Origin: an uncultured Alphaproteobacteria bacterium
Lineage (GTDB): Bacteria > Pseudomonadota > Alphaproteobacteria > RF32 > CAG-239
Reading direction: 5' to 3'
NCBI GenBank assembly: GCA_944391505.1
Contig: CALXTV010000012.1
Location: forward strand, 1-51,148
DNA: 51,148 bases
Positions within the stretch are counted from its first letter, which is position 1. Each line of letters opens with the position of its first letter. Of the stretch, positions 32,665 to 41,198 are shown in pieces. The notes below the pieces were generated by a model, which had not been told where the DNA came from, ran no database searches, and saw nothing but the letters and a program-made list of their open reading frames with translations. Made by a program: the position numbers and the translations under genes.

Positions 32665-35025
32665 CTAAACCTTCTCAAGATACGAGCTCATGATTTTCTT
32701 GCGCCCGAATTTGTCAAAGTTTACTTCCATGCAGTTTTCTTCGGCGGCGGTGATTTTGCCGTAGCCGAAAGTCTGATGATAAACCCGGACACCGATTAGC
32801 CGCCGGTCATCAGGTATACCATCAAAATCGCTGCCGGTACTGCTATAATCAAAAAACCCATTGTCGTTTCCTTTCTTTGTTTTTTTCGCATACCACGGCG
32901 TGTATGCGTTCTTGTGATGATAATTGTTATAACCGCCGTAACTTCCGCCATAGTTTTTTCCATAGTCGGAGTTGTTGTCGATATTGCCGCCTCCGTAAAA
33001 TTTAGCCGCGTTGTTGCAGATTTCAATATTGGCCGGCGGAAGCTCGTTAATGAACCGCGAGGGAATATTGTTCTGCCATTGTCCGTAAATGCGTCGGTTG
33101 AGCGCCGTCAGAATATAAAGCTGTTTGCGGGCGCGGGTGATGGCAACATAAGCCAGACGCCGCTCTTCTTCCAGGGCTTCGGCGCCGCCTTCGTCCAATG
33201 CGCGCTGGTGCGGGAACAAACCTTCTTCCCAGCCGGGCAGAAAGACAATATCAAACTCCAATCCTTTGGCCGAATGCAGCGTGATGAGCATGACTTTGTT
33301 GTTGTCCAGGGCATCGTCATTGTCCATAACCAGACTGACGTGTTCCAGAAAATCGGCCAGGGTCGGATATTTTTCGGTATCGCCCATGACCGAAATAAGC
33401 TCTTTCAGGTTTTCAATACGGCCGGGTGCTTCGGGCGATTTGTCGTTTTTGAGCATTTCAAAATAGCCGGAATCTTCCAGAACCTGCGATGCCAGTTCAT
33501 CAGGGCTGACGGCGTTCATGGTTTTGCGCCATTGCTCAAAACAGGCGATTAAATCGGCCAGAGAAGTTTTGGCCTTGCCGCTGAACTGGTTTTCGGCCAG
33601 CATTTTTTCAACCGCCATATACATTGATATATGGTTGAACCGCGCTTCCTGCTGAATTTTTTCAACACATTTGGCGCCGACGCCGCGCGCCGGTTTGTTG
33701 ATGATACGCTCAAGAGCCAGATCGTCATGGGGTTGCAGAATGACGCGGAAATAGGCGAGGGCATCGCGGATTTCGGTGCGTTCATAGAATTTCGGGCCGC
33801 CGATGACCTGATAGGGAATGGCTTCGGCAATGAATTTTTCTTCAAATTCGCGGGTTTGAAAAGCGGTGCGTACCAAAACCGCCATGTCGGCGTATTGCGC
33901 GCCGTTGCGCAGATGGTAGTCGATTTGGTCGACAACATAGCGGGCTTCATCTTCGCCGTTGTAGTTGCTGACAACTTTGATTTTGGTGTTGTCGCATTTT
34001 TGTGCCGGAGAGTTTTCGGCAACTTTGAGGGTTTTGCCCAGTCGTCCGTCGTTGTGGCTGATGAGGCAGGAGGCGGCGGCCAGAATATTGGCGGTCGAAC
34101 GGTAGTTGCGTTCCAGACGAATGGTTCTGGCATCGGTAAAGTCTTTTTCAAAGCGCAGAATATTTTCGATTTCGGCGCCGCGCCAGGAATAAATCGACTG
34201 GTCGTCATCGCCGACGCAGCAAAGGTTGCGGTTTTTCTGACTCAGCAGACGCAGGAACAGATATTGGGTAACGTTGGTGTCCTGGTACTCGTCGACCATG
34301 ATGTATTTGAACTTGGACTGATATTTGTCCAGCACGTCGGGATTGGAGAGCAGAATGTTCAGCGCATAGAGCAAGATGTCTCCGAAGTCGACGCAGTTGA
34401 GTTCAAGCAGGCGTTCCTGATATTTTTTATAAAGATGAGTAAGGACGTTTTCCTTATATTCGTTCTGGATTTTGTCGATGGTCAGGCCTTTATCTTTCCA
34501 ACGGCTGATCTTATCGAGAACGGCCTGCGGCGGATATTTTTTGTCATCAATGCCCTCGGCTTCGGAAATCTGCTTGATGACGCGTTTCTGGTCGTCTTCG
34601 GAGAGAATCGTAAAATTGGAATGCAGGCCCGCCAATTCGGCATGATTGCGCAGAATTTTGACGCAGATGCTGTGGAAAGTTCCCAGCCAGACGGAATTGG
34701 CAACGTCGCCGATCATTTTCTGCACGCGTTCTTTCATTTCGCGGGCGGCGCGGTTGGTAAAAGTAACGACCAGGCAGTTCCACGGCTGCGCTTTGCCGGA
34801 AGCCAGAATATATGCCAGCCGGGTGGTCAGCACTTTGGTCTTGCCAGTGCCGGCACCGGACAAAACCAGCAGCGGGCCTTCGGTGGTTTCAACAGCCTGT
34901 CGTTGTTCCGGGTTCAACTGTTCAAGCCAGGCATAGCCGGGCATCAGTCCGGCGGTGTTGTTGAAAATCGGCGCCTGGTTCTTTTCTGCCGGGGCTGTCT
35001 CTTCCAAATCGAATATGTTGTCCAT
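32665..35025 (-). CDS. UvrD/PcrA-type ATP-dependent DNA helicase
   Basis: 786 residues, superfamily 1A helicase for DNA repair and replication restart. Motif I GAGTGKT (57-63), motif Ia TFTNRAAREMKERV, motif II DEYQDTN, motif III VGDDDQSIYSWRG, motif IV ERNYRST, motif V LHSAKGLEFDIVF and motif VI VAITRARKQLY. The C-terminus ends in a Tudor-like PcrA/UvrD tail with VYHQTFGYGKI and VNFDKFGRKK, which in PcrA binds RNA polymerase. Between them (about 670-725) lies a low-complexity Gly/Tyr/Asn linker. Monocistronic, divergent from the TPR gene. Confidence 0.9.
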   Translation of the reverse strand: MDNIFDLEETAPAEKNQAPIFNNTAGLMPGYAWLEQLNPEQRQAVETTEGPLLVLSGAGTGKTKVLTTRLAYILASGKAQPWNCLVVTFTNRAAREMKERVQKMIGDVANSVWLGTFHSICVKILRNHAELAGLHSNFTILSEDDQKRVIKQISEAEGIDDKKYPPQAVLDKISRWKDKGLTIDKIQNEYKENVLTHLYKKYQERLLELNCVDFGDILLYALNILLSNPDVLDKYQSKFKYIMVDEYQDTNVTQYLFLRLLSQKNRNLCCVGDDDQSIYSWRGAEIENILRFEKDFTDARTIRLERNYRSTANILAAASCLISHNDGRLGKTLKVAENSPAQKCDNTKIKVVSNYNGEDEARYVVDQIDYHLRNGAQYADMAVLVRTAFQTREFEEKFIAEAIPYQVIGGPKFYERTEIRDALAYFRVILQPHDDLALERIINKPARGVGAKCVEKIQQEARFNHISMYMAVEKMLAENQFSGKAKTSLADLIACFEQWRKTMNAVSPDELASQVLEDSGYFEMLKNDKSPEAPGRIENLKELISVMGDTEKYPTLADFLEHVSLVMDNDDALDNNKVMLITLHSAKGLEFDIVFLPGWEEGLFPHQRALDEGGAEALEEERRLAYVAITRARKQLYILTALNRRIYGQWQNNIPSRFINELPPANIEICNNAAKFYGGGNIDNNSDYGKNYGGSYGGYNNYHHKNAYTPWYAKKTKKGNDNGFFDYSSTGSDFDGIPDDRRLIGVRVYHQTFGYGKITAAEENCMEVNFDKFGRKKIMSSYLEKV

Positions 35026-35103
35026 TTTGAATACTTCTTGTTTTTTTGGTCGTTACGCAATATATATATAATAATCTTGTACGAATTAAAAGGAGTTTTT
35101 ATT

Positions 35104-36045
35104 ATGCCGAGAACAAGTCAGGGAAAATATGTCACCCAAGCGTCAAAAGTTTTTCAGGAAGGAGATGACAACTGGCATGCCGGCAGATATGACGAAGCAC
35201 GAAACTCTTACGAAAAGGCTGCCGGTCTTTATAACGAGAGCGGCGATGCCGAGGGTGAGGCCTTTGCCTTGTCCAGACTCGGCGAGCTGGAGCTGAGCCT
35301 CGAAAATTATGAGGCGGCTTCAAAAGCGCTTAATGCGTCTATTGCTCTGGTTAAAAACTTTGTTGACGGGCAGAATACTTACGGCGACGCGCTGATTAAA
35401 CTCTCAAAGGTACAGGCGGCGGCCGGAAACACCGATGAATCGATTGCAACGGCACACCGGGCTCAGGAAGTTTTGACGGCAATCGGCAGCCGTGACCTGC
35501 TCGGTGATGCCTATGACCACGAAGCCTATGTTTATCTTATGCTGAATCGCGAAAACGATGCTTTGCAGGCTTATCGCAAGGCGGCGGATTTGTTCGAGCA
35601 GGACGGAAATTCGTTGAAAGAGGCGTCGACGCTGCGCGCGATTGCGCGAATCGAAATGAAACACAAAAATTATGATGTGGCACACGACCTGTTGGAAAGA
35701 TGTCGCAATCTTTACCGGGAAAACGGCGATTTGCTCGGTGAGGCCAGCGCATTGTCGGCCATCGGCTGTCTGCGCTATATTATCCGCGACATTGAAAACG
35801 CCCGCAAGGCGCTGATGAAGTCAGTGTATTTGTATGGCAAGGTTGCTCATCATTTTGCCGAAGCCGAATCGCTTTTGTATTTGGCGCGGGTTGAGGCTTA
35901 TGACAAAGAACACGGCGATTTTGAACGTGCCAAGGCGCATTATAAACGTTCCATCGAGTTATTTGACTTCCTCGGCAATGACGACATGAAAAAAGCAGTT
36001 TTGGACGAGTATTACAATTTTTTGAATCGGATTATGGCTAATTAA
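35104..36045 (+). CDS. TPR-repeat protein upstream of the MoxR-DUF58 genes
   Basis: 313 residues from the ATG at 35104 (AGGAG upstream); the longer reading frame to the left is only antisense to uvrD. It has about seven TPR helices-pairs such as WHAGRYDEARNSYEKAAGLY, ENYEAASKALNASIALV and RENDALQAYRKAADLFEQ. Residues 1-15 are polar; no signal peptide, so it is cytoplasmic. It precedes a MoxR ATPase by 13 bases and is probably co-transcribed. It may act as a scaffold for that pair; partners are unknown. Confidence 0.75.
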   Translation: MPRTSQGKYVTQASKVFQEGDDNWHAGRYDEARNSYEKAAGLYNESGDAEGEAFALSRLGELELSLENYEAASKALNASIALVKNFVDGQNTYGDALIKLSKVQAAAGNTDESIATAHRAQEVLTAIGSRDLLGDAYDHEAYVYLMLNRENDALQAYRKAADLFEQDGNSLKEASTLRAIARIEMKHKNYDVAHDLLERCRNLYRENGDLLGEASALSAIGCLRYIIRDIENARKALMKSVYLYGKVAHHFAEAESLLYLARVEAYDKEHGDFERAKAHYKRSIELFDFLGNDDMKKAVLDEYYNFLNRIMAN

Positions 36046-36058
36046 AGAGGGGAAAAAG

Positions 36059-37048
36059 ATGTCAGAAGTTAAAGCCAAGCTTATTTCGCTCAAAGATTAT
36101 ATGGAAACCAAAATCATCGGACAGGAGGAGCTGGTCAAAAAGCTGCTGATTACACTGCTGGCCGACGGGCACGCGTTGGTCGAAGGTGCGCCGGGACTGG
36201 CCAAAACCAAAGCCATTAAAACTTTGTCGGGCTGTATCAATGCCAAATACAATCGTATTCAGTTTACGCCGGACCTGCTGCCGGCGGATATTACCGGCAG
36301 TGAGATTTATGTTGCCGCCAAAGGCGAATTCGAATTTCGAAAAGGTCCGGTTTTTGCCAATCTGGTTCTGGCCGACGAAGTCAACCGCGCGCCGGCCAAA
36401 GTTCAGTCCGCCCTGTTGGAGGCCATGGCCGAGCGTCAGGTGAGCATGGGCGGAAAAAGGTATCAACTTCCGGAACTTTTTATGGTTATGGCAACGCAGA
36501 ACCCGATTGAGCACGAAGGAACCTACAATCTGCCGGAAGCTCAACTGGATCGTTTTCTGATGTATATCAAAATTGACCAGCCGGACGCCGAATCGGAAAA
36601 GAAAATTCTGCATCTGGTGCGCGGCGAAGAAGGTGCCTGCGGCGAAGATATTTCCTGCTGGGTCGACAAAGACAAGAAGTTTCAGGCATTGGACATTGCC
36701 GATATTCTGGCGGCACGTCAGGAAGTGCTCCGGGTTCATATGAGTGAGGCAATTGAAGAATATCTGGTGCAGCTGATTATGGCGACCCGGCATCCGGACA
36801 AATATGACGGCAAGCTGGCCGGTTTTGTGCAGTTCGGCGCCAGTCCCCGCGCGACCATCGCTTTGGATAAATGCGCAAAAATCAACGCCTGGCTTGATAA
36901 CCGTGATTTTGTTACGCCGGAAGACATTCACGCGGTTATTTATGACGTTCTCCGTCACCGTATTATTCTTACCTTTGAGGCGCAGGCAGAAGGCGTGACG
37001 ACGGACGAGGTCATCGAGGCTTTGCTTAAGGTTGTTCCGCTGCCCTGA
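36059..37048 (+). CDS. MoxR-type AAA+ ATPase
   Basis: 329 residues. Walker A GAPGLAKTK (43-51), Walker B VLADEVNRAPAKVQ, sensor-1 MATQNPIEHEGTYNLPEAQLD split with Arg-finger region FLMYIKID, and a lid domain with ASPRATIALDK. This is the MoxR/RavA-like group, chaperones that remodel or activate partner proteins, often via a VWA or DUF58 protein. The DUF58 gene lies 22 bases downstream. Start chosen at ATG with AGAGG upstream. Confidence 0.9.
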   Translation: MSEVKAKLISLKDYMETKIIGQEELVKKLLITLLADGHALVEGAPGLAKTKAIKTLSGCINAKYNRIQFTPDLLPADITGSEIYVAAKGEFEFRKGPVFANLVLADEVNRAPAKVQSALLEAMAERQVSMGGKRYQLPELFMVMATQNPIEHEGTYNLPEAQLDRFLMYIKIDQPDAESEKKILHLVRGEEGACGEDISCWVDKDKKFQALDIADILAARQEVLRVHMSEAIEEYLVQLIMATRHPDKYDGKLAGFVQFGASPRATIALDKCAKINAWLDNRDFVTPEDIHAVIYDVLRHRIILTFEAQAEGVTTDEVIEALLKVVPLP

Positions 37049-37070
37049 CAGGGAAAGTTGGGAGTAAGAC

Positions 37071-38021
37071 ATGGGAAAGCTGAAAAAATTAACCGAAAAG
37101 CTTTTTAAGCCGAAAAAGGAAAAAAATGCGGGGAACGGTTTATATGCGACGCTGGAAGAATTGATGGAACAGCGCAGATATGTGCCGTATCTTAAAAATT
37201 ATCAGTTTAACCATGTCGTTTCGTCCCGCGCGGGCGATGTGAAATCGGCTTTTAAGGGGCGTGGCATGGAGCTGGAGGAAATCCGCAGCTATGCTTTCGG
37301 GGACGATGTGCGCGACATCGACTGGCGGGTGACGGCCCGGCGGCAGACTCCGTATACCAAGCTCTTTGCGGAGGAAAAAGACCGCGAAATATACGTCGTG
37401 CTTGATTTATCGGCACATATGGTTTTTGGAACAAGAGTCGAGCTGAAGTCTGCGGCGGCGTCTAAAATTGCCGCGTTGTTTGGCTGGCTAAGCCTTGAAA
37501 ACAAAGACCGTTTCGGTTGTCTGGTTTATGACGGGGAAGAGGTTTATGTGTTTAAGCCCCAGAGCAGCCGCGCGGGCATGATGGCGGTGCTGAAAAAAAT
37601 TTCCGAAGTTGGAAAACGTATTTTGAACCAATCTCATAGCGGGAGTCTGGCAAAACCGCTGCAGATTTTGCAAAAGACGGTTAAGGGCAGAGCCGCGGTT
37701 TTTGTTATCAGCGATTTTAACGAATTTGACGAAGCGTCGCGGAAGATTATGGCGACTCTGGCAAAAAAAACGCAGCTGTACTGCATTAATGTTTATGACG
37801 TTTTGGAAGACAATGCGCCGAAGGCCGGGGAATATATGGCTGCTTCCGGGCAGGAGCGGTTGGTTTTTGAAACCCGGGCAAAGTCCTTTCGCAGGGCTTA
37901 TCATGCGTATTTTGCCGGAAAAAGAGAGGCTTTGCAGGATTTTTGCCGGCGTTTTTCCTGCCGCTATATTCCGGTTCGCACCGATGAGCGGCCGTTTTAT
38001 AAACCGCTTTTGCGTCCGTAA
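37071..38021 (+). CDS. DUF58 (VWA-like) protein
   Basis: 316 residues. The DUF58 core is GRGMELEEIRSYAFGDDVR plus DIDWRVTARR, then a VWA-type domain that begins EIYVVLDLSAHM (metal-binding DxSxx site has Asp-Leu-Ser) and later FVISDFNEFDE. DUF58 proteins are encoded with MoxR ATPases almost everywhere and are thought to be their adaptor. GGGAG precedes the start. No transmembrane segment is seen. The aerotolerance Bat-type VWA-membrane proteins that often follow are absent here. Confidence 0.85.
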   Translation: MGKLKKLTEKLFKPKKEKNAGNGLYATLEELMEQRRYVPYLKNYQFNHVVSSRAGDVKSAFKGRGMELEEIRSYAFGDDVRDIDWRVTARRQTPYTKLFAEEKDREIYVVLDLSAHMVFGTRVELKSAAASKIAALFGWLSLENKDRFGCLVYDGEEVYVFKPQSSRAGMMAVLKKISEVGKRILNQSHSGSLAKPLQILQKTVKGRAAVFVISDFNEFDEASRKIMATLAKKTQLYCINVYDVLEDNAPKAGEYMAASGQERLVFETRAKSFRRAYHAYFAGKREALQDFCRRFSCRYIPVRTDERPFYKPLLRP

Positions 38022-38042
38022 ATGTTTTTTTGGGTGCAAAAC

Positions 38043-38071
38043 TTGACATACCTTATCAGGAGTGGTATGTT
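38043..38071 (+). promoter_or_regulatory. Promoter with an internal dyad before the second TPR gene
   Basis: TTGACA (38043-38048), 17 bases, TATGTT (38066-38071). An inverted repeat ACATACC...GGTATGT (38046-38052 and 38064-38070) spans the spacer, a plausible operator. Confidence 0.6.
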
Positions 38072-38116
38072 TTGTACTGAATTATTTTGTAACTATAATT
38101 TGATAAGAGAAAGAAT

Positions 38117-39082
38117 ATGGTTAAATCAAACGAAAACAGTGCATACAAAAGAGGGCAAGAATTGCTCGATCAGGGGTTGTACAAAGAGGCTATCGAACAG
38201 TTCGACATTGCCATCAATGAGCAGCCGAAGTCATGGAAAGCCCTTAACAGCAAGGGTTTTGCTTATCAGAAGATGAGCCGATATACAGATGCTGTAGAAT
38301 GTTTTGATAAGGCTCTGCAGATTAATCCGCAGTCGGTCGAAGTCCTGAACAATAAGGGCGTTACATTGAGTATGCGCGGCTTGTATAAAGACGCGATTGC
38401 ATGCTTTGATGAAGCTGTGGCTATTGACCAGACTTCGTTGGAGGCGCTGAACGGTAAAGCGATTGCACTCCAGCATATGTTCTCTTACAAAGAAGCTCTG
38501 GATGTTCTGGAGCAGGCAATGAAAATCGACAACAAGCATACCCAGACATTGTTGAGCATTGCCGTTACGTTACAAAAACTGAAGCAATATGAACGGGCTA
38601 TCTCGTTTTTCAAAAAAGTTTTATCCAGCGACAAAACCAATATTAAGGCATGGAACGGTGTCGGTGTTACCTATCAGCTGATGGGTGACAATAATTCGGC
38701 GCTCAAATGTTTTACCAAGATTCTTAATATCGACAGTCATGAAATTCAGGCATGGATAAGTATCGGTTTTGTTTATCAGAAAATGCTCAAGTTTAACGAT
38801 GCGCTTAAATGTTACAAAAAAGCTCAGATGATGATTAACAACCGTTATCATCACAAGCTTTATGACGGGCTGGCCAGTTGTCTGACCAAGTTGTCGGAAT
38901 TTGATCAGGCGATTGAGGTATATAAGCAGATTTTTCAGCGCGAAGAAGGCAAAAAGAAGTGGGATGCTCAGCGTTCAATTAAATTTGTCAACAAACTGAA
39001 GCGCAAAAAGGCTATAGGAGCTCTGAATGCGCCGGGAAGCGATCCGAATCCGCCGGCGGCAGCATCAGGTAGTGAAGGCTGA
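38117..39082 (+). CDS. TPR-repeat protein (321 aa)
   Basis: About eight consecutive 34-residue TPR units run from residue 9 to 280, each with the Trp/Leu-Gly-Tyr-Ala-Pro pattern, for example YKRGQELLDQGLYKEAIEQF and LNNKGVTLSMRGLYKDAIAC. The C-terminus turns basic (KFVNKLKRKKAIG) and ends with a Pro/Ala/Gly-rich tail. No signal peptide. It has its own promoter at 38043-38071 and a terminator at 39108-39137. Function not recognisable; TPR arrays bind other proteins. Confidence 0.8.
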   Translation: MVKSNENSAYKRGQELLDQGLYKEAIEQFDIAINEQPKSWKALNSKGFAYQKMSRYTDAVECFDKALQINPQSVEVLNNKGVTLSMRGLYKDAIACFDEAVAIDQTSLEALNGKAIALQHMFSYKEALDVLEQAMKIDNKHTQTLLSIAVTLQKLKQYERAISFFKKVLSSDKTNIKAWNGVGVTYQLMGDNNSALKCFTKILNIDSHEIQAWISIGFVYQKMLKFNDALKCYKKAQMMINNRYHHKLYDGLASCLTKLSEFDQAIEVYKQIFQREEGKKKWDAQRSIKFVNKLKRKKAIGALNAPGSDPNPPAAASGSEG

Positions 39083-39107
39083 TTTGAATTTTTGAGTTTT
39101 TGAAAGT

Positions 39108-39137
39108 CCTCCGGTTTTGCCGGAGGGCTTCTTTTTT
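39108..39137 (+). terminator. Terminator after the second TPR gene
   Basis: CCTCCGG, loop TTTTG, CCGGAGG, then GCTTCTTTTTTT. Confidence 0.85.
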
Positions 39138-39210
39138 TGTTCAGAACTTGAAATTTGTCGGCGGTTGATTATGTGTTATGACAGTTAAACCTTTTTGCAA
39201 GGAGCTGAAA

Positions 39211-39471
39211 ATGGGAACACTGCTGAAATATTTATTTTACCTGATTTTGATTATTGTCATTTATTTAATCGGCCGCGGCATTTATGAAGGGCAGATTAAC
39301 GAGACAACGACAGTCGGCGAAGTGGTCAATGATGTCGGCAACGGAACGAAAGAGATTGTTAAAAGAGGTTATGACGCAACCGTGAATGCTGCCGAAAAGG
39401 CAACAGGCACAGCAGAAGAAAAGGTTGAAGATTATCAGAAAGCTCCGAAGAAAGACATCGTCGTTGATTAG
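39211..39471 (+). CDS. Small membrane-anchored protein (86 aa)
   Basis: The start at 39211 was chosen because AAGGAG precedes it at a good distance; a longer in-frame start at 39178 has no ribosome site. One N-terminal membrane helix (about 3-22) is followed by a polar region with EVVNDVGNGTKEIVKRGYDA and a long amphipathic helix rich in Ala, Glu and Lys. The tail is acidic-basic mixed, ending KKDIVVD. Looks like a small stress or envelope protein. No family recognised. Confidence 0.6.
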   Translation: MGTLLKYLFYLILIIVIYLIGRGIYEGQINETTTVGEVVNDVGNGTKEIVKRGYDATVNAAEKATGTAEEKVEDYQKAPKKDIVVD

Positions 39472-39480
39472 GATTCAGAT

Positions 39481-39516
39481 GAACTGCTTAATTTAATAAG
39501 CAGTTCATCGTTTTTT
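39481..39516 (+). terminator. Terminator after the small membrane protein
   Basis: GAACTGCTTA, loop ATTTAA, TAAGCAGTTC, then ATCGTTTTTT. Confidence 0.75.
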
Positions 39517-40948
39517 AATATGTTACAAGTGGTCGGACATAATGAGTTCCCCATTCTTTGCCCCCATACAGAGGAGAGGAGCCATAATACCACATGCTGT
39601 CTGTGTCTTTTTCTGTTGAAGACCAATAGCCGACAGGGGATGAGTATAATCTGAAGTTTAATTCGGTGCCTCCGGCAATTTGCAATGAAACGTTTAACGC
39701 CCCGTTGTAATAATATAAATAACTATCCAAATCACAAATGTTAGGCAAAAACCAGTTCCCTTTGCGGCAAAAGTTTCCGGCACAGCCCGGAGGTTCATGA
39801 GAATTGGCGGCCAAGGCGGCATAAGCGCTTCCAAGATTTTTATTTGCCAATATGATTTTTGTACTTTCTTTGCTGCTTTGTTCGCAGTTGTCTCCTCGAA
39901 ACCAACTTCTATAGTCTTTTATGTCTATGTTTGCTGCTTTTTCTGAAAAGGTTATTTTTTCCGATCCCGGAGAGCCGTCTTTTTTGACGTTGGTCAGAGC
40001 CATGGCCAGACGGGAATTGGTGTCGATGACAATGCCTGTCGGCGTTTTTCCGCTTAATCTGGTCGGTTCATAACTGACGGTTCCGTCGCCATATAAAATC
40101 GGAAATTTAAGGATACACCGTCCATTGCTGTTTTGATACCCGGTCTTGCATGACCAGGCGGAACACTTACTGTCACAATCGTCATAATATGACGAACAGG
40201 AGGCGTTGGCCGGTATTGAAACAGCCGTTCTGTTGGCACAGTTGTCGGTTTTGCAAACGGAACATTTAGAAGAGCAATCGGCAAAATAAGTTGCGCATCC
40301 TTTCTCGCAGGATACCGCCGTTCTGTTCCGGCAGTTGTCCTTATACGGCGTTTCGCATTTGGAAGAACAGTCCGACCAATATTTCATACAGCCGTAAACC
40401 GCCGAGTTGTTATCCGTACGTTTATGGCAGTTATCCGTATAAGCCTTTTTACAAACCGACGAACAAGGCGAACCGTAATATTCCTTACAGCCGTAAGCAC
40501 CGGCCGATACCCCGGCCACACATTCGCATTTGGCATATTTTCCATCGCAGCTTTCGCCGACACCGGTCTGTCCTTCCGAACAGGAGACAAGGCCGTCTAC
40601 ACATTTGCAGCCCTTACCGAAAGATGAGTTATAAGGACAAACGCCGTCAATGACCTGAACCGAGTTGCAGTTTTGCCAGGAAAAGCCTTCGTTTCGACAT
40701 TGGATTGTCGTATCAATGGCATAATCCGCGTTGCCCGAGCCAAAACCCGTATCCGGGTCACAGTCACCGTAACCGAGAAAACAAACTGCCGCTGTCTTAT
40801 AAGAGTGATACATATCAATAAAAGAGACGGGCTCCGGCTTGGGTGTGTGTTTTGGTGTATGTGTAGGAAAGCCGGAGGCAAGAACCAAACCGGGCAGCAA
40901 AGCCGTACCCGATAATAAAGAGAAGAACAAAACGGATTTATTCATCAT
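39515..40948 (-). CDS. Secreted cysteine-rich repeat protein with Lcl/DUF1566-type C-terminus
   Basis: 477 residues from the ATG at 40948, which follows CGAGGTGAT. Signal peptide of about 24 residues (FFSLLSGTALLPGLVLASG). Residues 60-275 hold many cysteines in repeats of the kind YFADCSSKCxxx-DNCxNRTAV, occurring about four to five times. A segment SCKTGYQNSNGRC closes it. The C-terminal 150 residues have GNWFLPNICDLDSYLYYYNG and YWSSTEKDTDSMWYYG, the pattern of Lcl/DUF1566 domains found in surface proteins. Disulfide-rich, exported, probably a surface adhesin or matrix protein; the ligand is unknown. Long structured leader. Confidence 0.7.
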   Translation of the reverse strand: MMNKSVLFFSLLSGTALLPGLVLASGFPTHTPKHTPKPEPVSFIDMYHSYKTAAVCFLGYGDCDPDTGFGSGNADYAIDTTIQCRNEGFSWQNCNSVQVIDGVCPYNSSFGKGCKCVDGLVSCSEGQTGVGESCDGKYAKCECVAGVSAGAYGCKEYYGSPCSSVCKKAYTDNCHKRTDNNSAVYGCMKYWSDCSSKCETPYKDNCRNRTAVSCEKGCATYFADCSSKCSVCKTDNCANRTAVSIPANASCSSYYDDCDSKCSAWSCKTGYQNSNGRCILKFPILYGDGTVSYEPTRLSGKTPTGIVIDTNSRLAMALTNVKKDGSPGSEKITFSEKAANIDIKDYRSWFRGDNCEQSSKESTKIILANKNLGSAYAALAANSHEPPGCAGNFCRKGNWFLPNICDLDSYLYYYNGALNVSLQIAGGTELNFRLYSSPVGYWSSTEKDTDSMWYYGSSPLYGGKEWGTHYVRPLVTY

Positions 40949-41104
40949 GGTATCACCTCGCGACAAAGTTAAAAACCGGAGCCCGAAAGGGCAGAGAGGT
41001 GAAGATGAACTCAAAGATGAAAGACGCACACAAGCAGCTTCTTTTCCGAAGCGAAACACACTCGCCGTTCGGAAAACATCGTTAATCCACACCTATCAAA
41101 ACTC

Positions 41105-41133
41105 ATGATACACTGAATTTTGATGAGAGTCAA
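41105..41133 (-). promoter_or_regulatory. Promoter of the cysteine-rich gene
   Basis: On the minus strand TTGACT (41133-41128), 17 bases, TATCAT (41110-41105). The start codon lies about 150 bases further, leaving a leader with hairpins: TTTTCCGAA/TTCGGAAAA (41044-41077) and GCCC-tttc-GGGC followed by CCGGTTTTT (about 40970-40994). Confidence 0.6.
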
Positions 41134-41164
41134 TATATATTGGAGCAGGATTTATTTTCGGCTA

Positions 41165-41193
41165 AAATTAAAGCCCCTCGTTTGAGGGGCTTT
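41165..41193 (-). terminator. Terminator after mlaC
   Basis: AAAGCCCCTC and GAGGGGCTTT pair around a four-base loop; AATTTTAG follows on the minus strand. Confidence 0.75.
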
Positions 41194-41198
41194 AGGTT

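Noticed and set aside
33631..35103. Long open frame joined to the TPR gene on the plus strand
   Set aside because: It is antisense to the uvrD-like gene; the ribosome site AGGAG and the TPR homology begin only at 35104.
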